From Bathymodiolus japonicus methanotrophic gill symbiont (GTDB taxonomy: Bacteria > Pseudomonadota > Gammaproteobacteria > Methylococcales > Methylomonadaceae), in the NCBI RefSeq assembly GCF_019721995.1, contig NZ_BLYC01000004.1, positions 124,001 through 188,000 of the forward strand: DNA of 64,000 nt, given 5' to 3'. The translations under genes and the position numbers were made by a program. The notes beneath the pieces are model-generated. The model was given only the letters and a program-made list of their open reading frames with translations, was not told the origin of the DNA and searched no databases. This document shows positions 28,875 through 38,443 of the stretch, one piece after another (within the stretch, counting starts at the first letter, position 1; each line of letters opens with the position of its first letter).

Positions 28875-29732
28875 ATGAAGCTACTGATACTAACCGGACT
28901 ATCTGGTTCGGGCAAGAGTATTGCATTGGATACCCTGGAGGACTGTGGTTTTTATTGCGTCGATAATATGCCCATTAAATTACTCGATGACTTTGTCAGT
29001 CAGGTTATGCTACAGGATCAGGCGACATACAGTAAAATCGCGATTGGGATTGATGCCCGAAATCAGAGTGAGAGCTTGTATGCCTTTGTCGATAAAATCG
29101 CGATGATCCGTGAGCAAAATATTGATTGTGATGTTATTTTTATGCAGGCCGAGGAGAGTGTTTTATTAAAACGCTATAGCGAAACCAGGCGCCGTCACCC
29201 TTTAACTAATGTGCATTTGTCTTTAAAAGAGGCAATTAAGATTGAGAAGGATATTTTAAAGGAAGTTGCAAAAGATGCAGATCTGGTGGTGGATACCAGT
29301 CGCACGCATTATCACCAGTTAAGGCAATTAATCAGGGATTATGTACAGGAAGGCGAAGCGCAAAAGATTGTCATACAGACTCAGTCATTTGGCTTCAAGC
29401 ATGGTATCCCTCTGGATGCAGATTTTGTGTTTGATGCGCGCTGTCTGCCTAATCCATACTGGAATCCGGAGCTAAGAGGCTATACCGGTAAAGACCAGGT
29501 CGTGATTGATTTCTTAAAGTCAGAAACATTGGTGATAGAGTTTTTTGATGATATTTCGTCTTTGCTCGAAAACTGGATTCCCCGCTTTGAACAGGAAAAC
29601 CGCAGTTATTTAACGGCTGCTATTGGCTGTACAGGCGGGCAGCACCGCTCAGTATTTTTAGTCGATTGTCTTGCACGATATTTCCGGGGCAAGGCATTTA
29701 ATGTTATTGTCAGACATCGGGAGTTGCAATAA
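28875..29732 (+). CDS. rapZ: RNase adapter RapZ
   Basis: 285 aa P-loop protein. Walker A is LTGLSGSGKSIALDTLEDCGF; then YCVDNMPIKLL, the RRRHPL segment after YSETR, FGFKHGIPLDADFVFDARCLPNPYW, and the C-terminal GCTGGQHRSVFLVDCLA. In E. coli RapZ guides RNase E to the sRNA GlmZ and so sets glucosamine-6-phosphate, feeding peptidoglycan and LPS synthesis. The glmZ/glmY RNAs are not visible here, and ptsN and npr are absent, so its regulation may differ. Confidence 0.95.
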   Translation: MKLLILTGLSGSGKSIALDTLEDCGFYCVDNMPIKLLDDFVSQVMLQDQATYSKIAIGIDARNQSESLYAFVDKIAMIREQNIDCDVIFMQAEESVLLKRYSETRRRHPLTNVHLSLKEAIKIEKDILKEVAKDADLVVDTSRTHYHQLRQLIRDYVQEGEAQKIVIQTQSFGFKHGIPLDADFVFDARCLPNPYWNPELRGYTGKDQVVIDFLKSETLVIEFFDDISSLLENWIPRFEQENRSYLTAAIGCTGGQHRSVFLVDCLARYFRGKAFNVIVRHRELQ

Positions 29733-29786
29733 CCCACAAATTCTCATATGCTTTCGCTAGCCACAACTTAAACGAGATAAAGATAT

Positions 29787-31136
29787 ATGTCAGCAACTAG
29801 ACCACAAGATCATTCGGATTTAAACTTACAGCAAATTATTACTGACCTGGATAATGGCGCACTCTATGATGCTCGTGGACATTTACATAGTTTATACCCT
29901 ACTGAAATAGCCTTGCTGCTTAGATCTTTGCCGATAGATTATCGCTATAAGCTTTGGAGTATTATGGCGCCTGAGGCAATGGGCGAGACGCTTGCAGCAC
30001 TGCATGGAGAGGTGCGGACTGGGCTTATTGAGCGGACCTCTGTTGCAGACCTAGTAGCGGCGGCAAATCAGTTAGAACCTCGGGAAATGGCTGATCTAGT
30101 TGCTGATTTTTCTGCCGAAGTCAGAGAAAAGGTGCTCAAAAAAGCAGGCGACAGCCGCCTGGAAGCGGCTTTATCTTATGAGGGGGATACGGCAGGTAGG
30201 TTAATGAGTCCGTATTTTGTGCCTATACACGGCGATGTAACGGTAGATGAAACGCTAGACTATTTACGCGAGCAGAAAAATATGCCGGCTAATCTGGATA
30301 GCCTGGTTGTTGTTGCCAAGAATAATCGTTATCTAGGGAAGTTATCAGTACCAACAATTTTAACCAGTGATCCCAACGCTAAGGTTTCAACGTTGATGAC
30401 GCGTACTGAAGCTATTCCAATCAATATGCATGTTGCGGAAGTTGCAACTATTTTTGAGCAAAGAAATATATTATCTGCTTCAGTCGTTGATGAGCATGAA
30501 GTGGTTGTTGGTCGAATTACTATTGAAGATGTACTCGAGGTTGTTAGAGAAGAGGTTGATCATGCCATGCTAACTTCTGCTGGCCTGGATGAAGAGCATG
30601 ATTTATTTGCCCCGGTGATGGTGAGTGCCAAGCGCCGTGCGGTATGGTTAGGCGTGAATCTATTTACCGCATTTTTAGCCTCCTGGGTGATTGGTTTATT
30701 TGAAGCTACTATTGATCAAATTGTTGCCCTGGCAGTATTGATGCCAGTGGTTGCAAGTATGGGCGGAATCGCAGGTAGCCAGACATTAACACTGGTGATC
30801 CGTGGTCTGGCACTGCACCAGATTAGCTCCTCCAACGCGATGGCTTTCTTGTTTAAGGAATTGTCCATCGGTGCTGTGAATGGAATTGTCTGGTCTATTG
30901 TTGTCGCGATGATCGCAGCTGCTTGGTTCTCTAATGTGCCTCTAGGAATGATGCTAGGTGGTGCAATGATTATTAATTTAAGCTGTGCTGCCATAGCTGG
31001 TGTTATGATTCCCTTGTTTTTACACAAAAGGGGAATCGATCCAGCGCTGGCCGGCGGGGTTTTTCTAACGACGGTTACCGATGTGATCGGTTTTATGTCA
31101 TTTTTAGGCCTGGCGACAATTTTTCTATTGGCGTAA
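29787..31136 (+). CDS. mgtE: Magnesium transporter MgtE
   Basis: 449 aa. It has an N-terminal helical MgtE_N domain, two CBS domains (PYFVPIHGDVTVDETLDYLR; LMTRTEAIPINMHVAEVA), a plug helix, and five membrane helices from about residue 285, with PVVASMGGIAGSQTL as the pore motif. It imports magnesium and is gated by CBS-bound magnesium. The ribosome site is weak (GAGATAAAG). The HvfA-like gene follows 26 bases after the stop. Confidence 0.95.
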   Translation: MSATRPQDHSDLNLQQIITDLDNGALYDARGHLHSLYPTEIALLLRSLPIDYRYKLWSIMAPEAMGETLAALHGEVRTGLIERTSVADLVAAANQLEPREMADLVADFSAEVREKVLKKAGDSRLEAALSYEGDTAGRLMSPYFVPIHGDVTVDETLDYLREQKNMPANLDSLVVVAKNNRYLGKLSVPTILTSDPNAKVSTLMTRTEAIPINMHVAEVATIFEQRNILSASVVDEHEVVVGRITIEDVLEVVREEVDHAMLTSAGLDEEHDLFAPVMVSAKRRAVWLGVNLFTAFLASWVIGLFEATIDQIVALAVLMPVVASMGGIAGSQTLTLVIRGLALHQISSSNAMAFLFKELSIGAVNGIVWSIVVAMIAAAWFSNVPLGMMLGGAMIINLSCAAIAGVMIPLFLHKRGIDPALAGGVFLTTVTDVIGFMSFLGLATIFLLA

Positions 31137-31162
31137 TTTAATTTAACTATGAGGAAAGAGTA

Positions 31163-31525
31163 ATGAGTATTAAAAAATCACCTTTGGCAATTGCAGTAGG
31201 AACAACCTTGTTTTCGGGGTTAGCGACAACAAGTGTTCAAGCAGAAGGATTTGAAAATGCAGGCAATAATCCTTTCGCGATGACCGAGCTAGCGAGTGGC
31301 TATATGCTGGTTGCAAAAGCGGATAAAGATGGCGACGTAGCCAAGAAAATGAAAGATGGTAATTGTGGTGAAGGTAAGTGTGGTGCGGGAATGATGGAGA
31401 AAGCTGATTTGGAAAAAACAGCAGAAGGTAAATGTGCTGGTAATATGCCTAAAGCAAAAAAGCCCGATATGAAAGATATGGAAGGTAAATGCGGGGAAGG
31501 GAAATGTGGTGATAGCATGAAGTAA
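31163..31525 (+). CDS. HvfA-like Cys-rich RiPP metallophore precursor, orphan
   Basis: 120 aa. A signal peptide (about residues 1-27, ending SVQA) is followed by NPFAMTELASGYML, a leader segment typical of HvfA-type precursors. Then comes a Lys/Gly/Cys-rich tail with four EGKC motifs (residues 70-73, 88-91, 107-110, 112-115) and one further Cys (68). In Haemophilus, EGKCG cysteines of HvfA are converted to oxazolone/thioamide groups by the DUF692 (MNIO) enzyme HvfB with HvfC, giving a copper-binding peptide. No hvfB, hvfC or DoxX gene is within the window: mgtE is upstream and mraZ downstream. GAGGAAAGAG precedes the ATG. A repeat and terminator follow. Identification rests on the motif pattern. 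Confidence 0.82.
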   Translation: MSIKKSPLAIAVGTTLFSGLATTSVQAEGFENAGNNPFAMTELASGYMLVAKADKDGDVAKKMKDGNCGEGKCGAGMMEKADLEKTAEGKCAGNMPKAKKPDMKDMEGKCGEGKCGDSMK

Positions 31526-31681
31526 GGTAACTCGCAACAAATAACCCACCACCTTGCTTGTCTTTTTGTTCGTCTTCTGCGTTGTAGAAATAGTTACGTA
31601 GTCTGCTATGCGCCGTGTCTACGCCTTGAAGGCGAACAAAAATCCTGCGCAATATTGGTAGGTTATTTATTGCGTGTTACC
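31526..31681. repeat. Large imperfect palindromic repeat
   Basis: GGTAACTCGCAACAAATAACC at the left mirrors GGTTATTTATTGCGTGTTACC at the right, and CGCCTTGAAGGCG is a small inner palindrome. It is a ~156-bp foldable element with no gene, placed directly after the HvfA-like stop. Confidence 0.7.
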
Positions 31682-31729
31682 TAAAATCATATTTAGCTAG
31701 GATTAGCCTGGTAAATAAGGTTATTTCAG

Positions 31730-31764
31730 ACCCATAAAGTGCTTGCCGCTTTATGGGTTTTTTA
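31730..31764 (+). terminator. Rho-independent terminator
   Basis: ACCCATAAAG-TGCTTGCCG-CTTTATGGGT then TTTTTT: a 10-bp stem, a 9-base loop and a U-run. It separates mgtE-hvfA from the dcw cluster. 31765-31984 is AT-rich with no gene. Confidence 0.9.
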
Positions 31765-31984
31765 TTGCCTGATGGTTTACCCTGAAAATGGCAAGTATGA
31801 GGGAAGACTTCAAAAGCAATATTAGCAAAAAATGATTTATCAACTACCTAGAAATTACATTAAGAAAAAAAACCAAACAATTGAAAAATATTATTCTTTT
31901 CTTATATGAAATATTTTCTATCAGTTTGATCGGTGGATTTTATCTAAGCCATTGTCAAAAAAGGGAATTTATTTAAAATCATGC

Positions 31985-32013
31985 TTGACTCAGCGATGCT
32001 AGAAAACTATAGT
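31985..32013 (+). promoter_or_regulatory. Sigma-70 promoter of the mraZ (dcw) operon
   Basis: TTGACT (31985-31990) and TATAGT (32008-32013) are separated by 17 bases, close to consensus. Transcription would start near 32020, immediately at the MraZ boxes. Confidence 0.85.
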
Positions 32014-32020
32014 CTATTTA

Positions 32021-32048
32021 AAAGTGGTGAAAAGTGGTGAAAAGTGGT
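32021..32048 (+). promoter_or_regulatory. MraZ operator: three direct repeats of AAAGTGGTGA
   Basis: AAAGTGGTGA, AAAGTGGTGA and AAAGTGGT repeat with 10-base spacing just downstream of the -10 box. MraZ binds tandem GTGG-type repeats spaced by one helical turn and represses its own operon. The 10-base period and position fit this precisely. Confidence 0.85.
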
Positions 32049-32082
32049 TTTTTTAGAAAAAAAGGGCTAGGTAAGGAAAATA

Positions 32083-32550
32083 ATGTTTCGTGGTGTCACA
32101 GCAATCAATTTAGATGCAAAAGGACGTTTTGCAATTCCTACCCGATTTCGGGAAGAATTGCAGGAATGTTGTGAGCGTCAGTTAGTTGTGACCGTTGCCG
32201 TAAACGAAAAATGTATCGGCGAAGCAGGTTGTTTATGGCTTTACCCTCTGCCTGAATGGGAAAAACTGGAGTTAACTGTGAGTAAATTACCGACCCTAAA
32301 TAAAATGGCTGGAAAATTACGCCGCTTCCTTATAGGTAATTCCACTGAAACTGAAATGGATGCACAGGGGCGATTGTTACTTTCTGAAAAGCTAAGAAAA
32401 TTTGCTGGCATGGGAAAAAAAATAATCCTGGTCGGGCAGTTAAACAAATTTGAAATATGGAATGAAGATGCCTGGAATGCTAAAGAGAATGAGTGGCTAC
32501 AAGGCGATGACGATGACGGTCCGGATGAACTGGAAGGCCTGTCTTTTTAA
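32083..32550 (+). CDS. mraZ: Transcriptional regulator MraZ
   Basis: 155 aa with two AbrB-like SpoVT domains, each with the family DxxGR signature: NLDAKGRFAIPTRFRE and EMDAQGRLLLSEKLRK. It forms a ring oligomer that binds the repeats at 32021-32048 and represses the dcw operon. rsmH follows 13 bases later. An acidic tail (DDDDGPDELEG) ends the protein. Confidence 0.97.
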   Translation: MFRGVTAINLDAKGRFAIPTRFREELQECCERQLVVTVAVNEKCIGEAGCLWLYPLPEWEKLELTVSKLPTLNKMAGKLRRFLIGNSTETEMDAQGRLLLSEKLRKFAGMGKKIILVGQLNKFEIWNEDAWNAKENEWLQGDDDDGPDELEGLSF

Positions 32551-32563
32551 TAAGAAATAGATC

Positions 32564-33487
32564 ATGCATTTACCAGTATTATTTAATGAAGCCCTGCATG
32601 AGATAGCAATAAAACCAGCTGGAATCTACATAGACTGCACTTTTGGGCGTGGTGGACATAGCAGAGGAATACTTGAGAAGTTAGGGACAAAGGGGCAGTT
32701 GCTGGCATTAGACAGGGATCTGGATGCAATACAGTCCGAAGTTGGACAGGAATTAATAAAGGATCCGCGCTTTCAATTAGAGCATTGTTGTTTTTCACAA
32801 TTGCAGCAAGTTGTCGAAAAACGTGACTGGCAAGGTAAAGTGGATGGCATACTTATGGATTTTGGCGTTTCATCACCGCAATTAGATAATGCTCAGCGCG
32901 GCTTTAGCTTTATGCGCGATGGACCATTGGATATGCGTATGGATTGTAGCTCCGGTCTGTCTGCAGCAGAGTGGCTGGCTAGCGTATCTGAAGAGGATTT
33001 AGTCAGAGTGTTATTTGATTATGGTGAAGAGCGGTTTGCACGGCGCATTGCGCGAGCAGTGGTCACGCAGCGCGTAGAAAAGCCATTAGTAACAACGCAG
33101 CAATTTGTTGACTTACTGATTGAGGCCATACCGTTTAAGGAAAAGCACAAGCATCCTGCGACTCGTAGTTTCCAAGCAGTCAGGATTGCTGTAAACCGTG
33201 AGCTGGAGGAAATTACAACAGTACTGGATCAGGCAGTTAATGTCCTATCTAGTGGAGGCTTAATGGCTGTAATATCATTTCATTCGCTGGAAGACAGGAT
33301 TGTAAAGCGCTTTATTAGAGATGAATCCAGAGGCAAGTATACATCTAGTAAATTACCGCAGCAGCCCGAAGAATTGGCAGCGATAAGGTTAATCAAGCGG
33401 GGTAAGGCAATTAAAGCCAGTCAGCAAGAATTAGCAGAAAACCCCAGGGCACGTAGTGCAGTGCTGCGCATCGCACAACGTAGATAA
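32564..33487 (+). CDS. rsmH: 16S rRNA m4C1402 methyltransferase
   Basis: 307 aa SAM-dependent enzyme that methylates C1402 of 16S rRNA in the decoding centre. Motifs: DCTFGRGGHSRGIL (SAM binding), ALDRDLDAI, MDFGVSSPQLDNAQRGFSF, HPATRSFQAVRIAVNREL and VISFHSLEDRIVKRF. Located between mraZ and ftsL as usual; the ftsL ATG follows the stop by one base. Confidence 0.97.
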   Translation: MHLPVLFNEALHEIAIKPAGIYIDCTFGRGGHSRGILEKLGTKGQLLALDRDLDAIQSEVGQELIKDPRFQLEHCCFSQLQQVVEKRDWQGKVDGILMDFGVSSPQLDNAQRGFSFMRDGPLDMRMDCSSGLSAAEWLASVSEEDLVRVLFDYGEERFARRIARAVVTQRVEKPLVTTQQFVDLLIEAIPFKEKHKHPATRSFQAVRIAVNRELEEITTVLDQAVNVLSSGGLMAVISFHSLEDRIVKRFIRDESRGKYTSSKLPQQPEELAAIRLIKRGKAIKASQQELAENPRARSAVLRIAQRR

Positions 33488-33488
33488 T

Positions 33489-33755
33489 ATGCTACAGAAA
33501 CTTATCATCGTGGGTTTGCTGTTTGTCTTAGTAGGATCCGGTTTGGGGGTTATTTTTAGTAAACATAAGTCACGCCTGGTTTTTATCGACATACAAAAGA
33601 CAGAGCAGGAGTTAGACCGCTTACAGATTCGCTGGGAGCGACTGACACTGGAAGAACGTATGTTGGCCGAGCATAATCGCGTGGAAAAGATAGCGAGAAA
33701 GAAAATGGATTTAATTGAGTTGGATCGAAAAGCTATTGTCTATATACGCCTTTAA
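33489..33755 (+). CDS. ftsL: Cell division protein FtsL
   Basis: 88 aa bitopic protein. One membrane helix (LIIVGLLFVLVGSGLGVIF) is followed by a periplasmic coiled coil (DIQKTEQELDRLQIRWERLTLEERMLAEHNRVEKIARKKMDL). It bridges FtsB/FtsQ and FtsWI at the divisome. The frame stays open upstream into rsmH, but the ATG at 33489 gives the right length. Confidence 0.92.
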   Translation: MLQKLIIVGLLFVLVGSGLGVIFSKHKSRLVFIDIQKTEQELDRLQIRWERLTLEERMLAEHNRVEKIARKKMDLIELDRKAIVYIRL

Positions 33756-33827
33756 CCATGTTGTTAGTACAGCAGCTATTATGACGGATCAATAGATAAC
33801 TATAATTTATATTTAATTCAGCAGCCT

Positions 33828-35615
33828 ATGAAACACCTTAGCCATCAAACCAAAATAGGTGCTGTACGGGCTGAAAAGAAAATAAATATTAAACCAGTAG
33901 ATGAATTTTCAGGCAGAAGGAAACTGGTTATTGGACTGATGCTGGTTGCCATGATTGGGCTGGTATATAAAGCAGTGGAACTGCAGATTCTGGACACTCA
34001 GTTTTTGCAGAAACAGGCTCGTATTCGCCATGTCAGTACAGTGAAAATTGCAGCTTATAGAGGGCAGATTAAAGATCGAAATGGTGAGAGGCTTGCAGTG
34101 AGCGCGCCGGTTGGCTCGATCTGGGTAAATCCACAATATTGCCGAGTGAAAACTGGCAGAAGAGCTAAGCAGGCTTGTGCAGAATTAAATAATTCAGCCA
34201 AACTAAAGCAATTGGCCGACTTGTTAGACATCAGCCTGGATAGGGTTAACAGGGCATTTAATCCTGCGTCCAAAAAGCAGTTTGTGTATTTAAAAAGGCG
34301 CATTGAACCGTATCTAGCAGAGCAGGTTAAAGCATTAGGCCAGCCAGGCGTCGCGGTAGTAAAGGAGTTTAAGCGATTTTATCCGGCCGGTGAAGTAACT
34401 GCGCATTTATTGGGGTTTACCGATATTGATGATCAAGGGCAGGAAGGGCTGGAGTTAATGCATAACTCGACTCTGGAAGGCGTGGCAGGAAGCAAACGAG
34501 TCATTCGCGACGGCGCTAGGCGAGTGATTGCAGAATATGATGTAGAAAGTATTAAAGAGCCTGAAGCTGGGCAGGATCTAGTGTTAAGTATCGATGAGCG
34601 TCTACAGTATCTGGCTTATAGAGAATTAAAAGCGGGCGTAGTTAAGCATAATGCGGAAGCCGGGGCATTAGTTATTTTAGAGGCGGAAACAGGGAATGTA
34701 CTGGCAATTGTTAATCAGCCAGCCTTTAATCCGAACTCGCGTAAAGGGCTGAAGATATCGCATTATCGCAACCGCGCAATCACCGATGTGTTTGAACCCG
34801 GTTCCACTATGAAACCTTTGGTTGTTGCAGCGGCTTTAGACGGCGGTTTTATAAAAGAAGACCAGTTGTTTACTACTGAAAAATTAAGAATCCAGCGGAA
34901 GTGGGTTAAAGATGGCCGCGACTACGGTACCTTAAATTTAACTGGTGTACTAAAAAAATCGAGTAATGTAGCTGCCAGCAAAATTGCTTTATCCATGCCA
35001 CCTGAATATTTCTGGCGATTTTATCATTCATTAGGTTTTGGTATGGCGCCAGGAATTGGGTTTCCGGGGGAAGCGAGTGGGAGTTTGCCAGAATACTTTG
35101 GCTGGAGTGCATTTGAGCAGGCGACACTGTCGTTTGGTTATCGGCTATCGATGTCGGCATTGCAGTTAGCTCGAGCTTATACCGCACTGGCCGATGACGG
35201 CTTATTGCATTCGGTGAGTTTACTGCAGCGGGATCAGGATGAATATGCTGAACGAGTAATTTCTGCCGAAACTGCAGTAAAAGTGAGGGCCATGATTGAG
35301 CAGGTGGTGAAAAAAGATGGTACGGCTTATAAAGCACGGGTAGAAGGTTACCGGGTTGCGGGTAAGACGGGAACCGTTAGAAAGGTGAAGAATGGAGCAT
35401 ACAGTAATGATTACCTATCGGTATTTGTGGGCATGGCTCCCGCCAGTGATCCGAAATTAATTATTGCGGTGATGGTTGACTCCCCTCATGGCGGACAGTA
35501 TTACGGTGGATTAGTTGCAGCGCCCATCTTTTCTAAAGTCATGGGTGGTGCATTAAGAGTGTTGGGGGTTGCGCCTGATGAAGAGCAAAGTATGTCAGTA
35601 TTATTAACTCAATAA
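33828..35615 (+). CDS. ftsI: Peptidoglycan D,D-transpeptidase FtsI (PBP3)
   Basis: 595 aa. A short cytoplasmic tail and a membrane helix (VIGLMLVAMIGLVYKAVEL) are followed by a pedestal domain and the transpeptidase: SxxK in FEPGSTMKPLV (active-site Ser), SSN in KKSSNVAAS, and KTGT in VAGKTGTVRKV. It crosslinks septal peptidoglycan with FtsW. It begins 72 bases after ftsL and ends 4 bases before murE. Confidence 0.97.
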   Translation: MKHLSHQTKIGAVRAEKKINIKPVDEFSGRRKLVIGLMLVAMIGLVYKAVELQILDTQFLQKQARIRHVSTVKIAAYRGQIKDRNGERLAVSAPVGSIWVNPQYCRVKTGRRAKQACAELNNSAKLKQLADLLDISLDRVNRAFNPASKKQFVYLKRRIEPYLAEQVKALGQPGVAVVKEFKRFYPAGEVTAHLLGFTDIDDQGQEGLELMHNSTLEGVAGSKRVIRDGARRVIAEYDVESIKEPEAGQDLVLSIDERLQYLAYRELKAGVVKHNAEAGALVILEAETGNVLAIVNQPAFNPNSRKGLKISHYRNRAITDVFEPGSTMKPLVVAAALDGGFIKEDQLFTTEKLRIQRKWVKDGRDYGTLNLTGVLKKSSNVAASKIALSMPPEYFWRFYHSLGFGMAPGIGFPGEASGSLPEYFGWSAFEQATLSFGYRLSMSALQLARAYTALADDGLLHSVSLLQRDQDEYAERVISAETAVKVRAMIEQVVKKDGTAYKARVEGYRVAGKTGTVRKVKNGAYSNDYLSVFVGMAPASDPKLIIAVMVDSPHGGQYYGGLVAAPIFSKVMGGALRVLGVAPDEEQSMSVLLTQ

Positions 35616-35619
35616 CGAT

Positions 35620-37080
35620 ATGAAATTATCGGAATTATTAACCGGCCTAACATCATGCGTTAAGCATGATGCAGAAGTATGCCATATTGCACTGGATAGT
35701 CGTGAGATTAGTGTGGGCGGTGTATTCTTTGCTGTTGCAGGTGCTGCACAACATGGTCTGTTATATGCGGATCAGGTGCGGCGGCAAGGCGCAGTGGCTA
35801 TTGTGTATGATCCTGCGCAACAAGGTAGTTCGCTAGCAAAAAATATAACCGGATTGCCACTTATTGCAATTGACAACTTAAACGAGAAACTGGGTAGTAT
35901 AGCTGCCCGTTTTTATGCCTGGCCTGCACAACATTTGCATATTATTGGCATTACCGGAACGAATGGTAAAACATCTTGCAGCCAGTTTTTAGCCCAGGCT
36001 ATGGATGACTGTGGGGTTATCGGAACGCTAGGTTGGGGGCGTTATACTGATTTAAATAGTACGCTTAATACCACGCCTGATGCATTTGCAATACAGAAAA
36101 TACTCGCTTATTTCTATCAGCATGGCATGCAGAATGTTGCTATGGAAGTCTCTTCTCACGGTTTGGAGCAGGGGCGTGTGAATGCGCTGGCATTTCGTGG
36201 CGCAATTTTTAATAATCTAAGCCGAGATCATCTGGACTATCATGGCAATATGGAAAATTACTTCCAGAGTAAATTACGCTTGCTCAAATGGCCAGGCTTA
36301 AGCTTTGTCGTGGTTAATCTCGATGATGCTTATGCAGAACGTGTTATCGCAGCAGTGGCTGATGGTGTCCGAATTATAAGTTACAGTCTGCAGGGCAGGG
36401 TGCATGAGCAGAATTCAAGTATAACGGGGACTAATATCAGCTATACGCTTGCAGGAATAGCCTGTGATATAGACTGGCAGGGACAGCAAGCAAGACTGGA
36501 AGCAGGATTATTAGGTGATTTTAATTTACAGAATATATTAGCTGTTTTAGCGGTACTACTGGAGATGGACACTTCCTTAAGTGATAGTTTAGCTGCAATA
36601 CAGTCAATCAAACCGGTTATAGGTCGTATGGAATGCTTTACGGGCACTGGAAAGCCGTTGGTAGTGGTGGACTATGCACATACCCCTGATGCACTGGATA
36701 AAGTTTTAAGCACTTTAAGGCAGCATTGTGGGGCGCAGTTAAGTGTTGTTTTTGGTTGTGGTGGTGATCGTGATAAAGGCAAGCGCAAAGAGATGGGTGT
36801 TATAGCTGAGCGCCTGGCTGATCGCTTGATAGTGACTGATGATAATCCACGCTTTGAAGACGGTCAGGCTATTATCAAGCAGATTATCGGTGGTCTGAAT
36901 ATGGATAAAGTGAGCGTAATTAAGAATAGAAAAGCCGCGATAGAACAAGGCATTTCGATGAGTTCAAAGCGCGATATCCTTTTAGTTGCGGGTAAAGGTC
37001 ATGAAGATTACCAGGAGATCAAAGGAGTTAAATACCCCTTTAGTGACCGCGAAATCGTACAGGAGTTAATGGCCGCATGA
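35620..37080 (+). CDS. murE: UDP-MurNAc-L-Ala-D-Glu:meso-DAP ligase
   Basis: 486 aa. The ATP-binding loop is GITGTNGKTSCSQFL; MEVSSHGLEQGRV and FNNLSRDHLDYHG are central motifs. DDNPRFED carries the DNPR motif that selects meso-diaminopimelate, so the wall is of the Gram-negative type. The murF ATG overlaps the stop (ATGA). Confidence 0.97.
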   Translation: MKLSELLTGLTSCVKHDAEVCHIALDSREISVGGVFFAVAGAAQHGLLYADQVRRQGAVAIVYDPAQQGSSLAKNITGLPLIAIDNLNEKLGSIAARFYAWPAQHLHIIGITGTNGKTSCSQFLAQAMDDCGVIGTLGWGRYTDLNSTLNTTPDAFAIQKILAYFYQHGMQNVAMEVSSHGLEQGRVNALAFRGAIFNNLSRDHLDYHGNMENYFQSKLRLLKWPGLSFVVVNLDDAYAERVIAAVADGVRIISYSLQGRVHEQNSSITGTNISYTLAGIACDIDWQGQQARLEAGLLGDFNLQNILAVLAVLLEMDTSLSDSLAAIQSIKPVIGRMECFTGTGKPLVVVDYAHTPDALDKVLSTLRQHCGAQLSVVFGCGGDRDKGKRKEMGVIAERLADRLIVTDDNPRFEDGQAIIKQIIGGLNMDKVSVIKNRKAAIEQGISMSSKRDILLVAGKGHEDYQEIKGVKYPFSDREIVQELMAA

Positions 37081-38441
37081 TCAGCATGACTCTAAATGAA
37101 ATAAGCGCAATCCTGCACGGGCAGCTATTAGGTATGGCTGTAACGGTTACGGGCGTCAGTATTGATACACGAACTCTATCTCCGAGTGATGTCTACCTGG
37201 CAATTAGTGGTGAGCAATTTGATGGGCATGATTTTATCGATCAGGCGCAACAAAATGGCGCTATTGCAGTCATAGTAGCCAGAAAAATGCAGACCGATCT
37301 GCCACAGATTATAGTCAAAGATACCCGAATCGCCCTGGCGGAATTAGCAGGTGCATTAAGAGCAAAGCTGCCACTAAAAGTCTGTGCCATTACCGGTAGT
37401 AACGGTAAGACCACGGTAAAGGAAATGATTGCTGCAATTCTGGCGGTAAATTCCCAGGTATTGTTTACTCAGGGCAATTTTAATAATGATATAGGCGTGC
37501 CATTAACGCTATTGCGCTTAGCTGAAAAACACCAGTATGCGGTAATAGAAATGGGCGCCAATCATCCTGGTGAAATCACCTACACTAGCCGCTACGCAAA
37601 ACCAGATGTAGTGGTGATTAATAATGTGGGGGCGGCGCATATAGAAGGCTTTGGCAGCATAAATGGTGTGGCAAAGGCAAAGGCCGAAATCATTCAGTCA
37701 TTATCGGCAGATGGCGTTGCGATATTAAATGCCGATGATAAGTTTTATTCTATGTGGTACGACCTTGCCGGCGACAGAAAGGTTGTATCCTTTGGCCTGG
37801 CAGGCACGGCAGATGTTTGTGCGCAACAGATCAGTACAGCAGTGCAGGGGCAGCAATTTAGTACCCATTTTGATTTAGTGACGGCAGATGGACAAGTCGC
37901 TATTAGTCTGGCATTGGCGGGGGCACATAATGTGAAAAATGCGCTGGCAGCAAGTGCCGCGTGTATCGCATTAGGCATCAGACTGGAGCAAATTCAAGCG
38001 GGGCTAGCCCGTGTTAAAGCGGTCAACGACCGCTTGCAACTATTTACATCCGGCTCAGGAATAAAGCTTATTAATGATACCTATAATGCTAACCCGTCTT
38101 CTTTAACCGTTGCACTGGAAGTTCTAACGCAATGCCCGGGAGAGTCATGGCTAGCACTGGGTGCATTTGGCGAATTAGGCGCACAAAGCGCACAAATACA
38201 CAGTGAAATGGGCAGGCAGATTAAGCAGGCAGGCATACAGCGATTGTTTGCTACTGGGGAGATGGCAGAGAATACGGTGCAGGAATTTGGTGCTGGCGCT
38301 GAATATTTCCATGCGCAAGGCGAGCTGATTAAAGCACTAAAACAACAAATAAGCCCAGAGCAAACACTTTTGGTTAAAGGTTCCAGAGCCCAGAAAATGG
38401 AAGTTGTGGTTGATGCATTATTAGGCATTACGGGAAGGTAG
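37077..38441 (+). CDS. murF: UDP-MurNAc-tripeptide:D-Ala-D-Ala ligase
   Basis: 454 aa Mur ligase. Walker-type loop [29 protein letters not shown] and [10 protein letters not shown] are family motifs. It completes the UDP-MurNAc-pentapeptide. ATG at 37077 overlaps murE; an internal ATG at 37086 is a possible alternative start. Confidence 0.97.
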   Translation: MISMTLNEISAILHGQLLGMAVTVTGVSIDTRTLSPSDVYLAISGEQFDGHDFIDQAQQNGAIAVIVARKMQTDLPQIIVKDTRIALAELAGALRAKLPLKVCAITGSNGKTTVKEMIAAILAVNSQVLFTQGNFNNDIGVPLTLLRLAEKHQYAVIEMGANHPGEITYTSRYAKPDVVVINNVGAAHIEGFGSINGVAKAKAEIIQSLSADGVAILNADDKFYSMWYDLAGDRKVVSFGLAGTADVCAQQISTAVQGQQFSTHFDLVTADGQVAISLALAGAHNVKNALAASAACIALGIRLEQIQAGLARVKAVNDRLQLFTSGSGIKLINDTYNANPSSLTVALEVLTQCPGESWLALGAFGELGAQSAQIHSEMGRQIKQAGIQRLFATGEMAENTVQEFGAGAEYFHAQGELIKALKQQISPEQTLLVKGSRAQKMEVVVDALLGITGR

Positions 38442-38443
38442 CC

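Noticed and set aside
32021-32048. CRISPR-like short direct repeats
   Set aside because: Three 10-bp repeats without spacers at the mraZ promoter are MraZ operator boxes, not CRISPR; no CRISPR array was found in the window.
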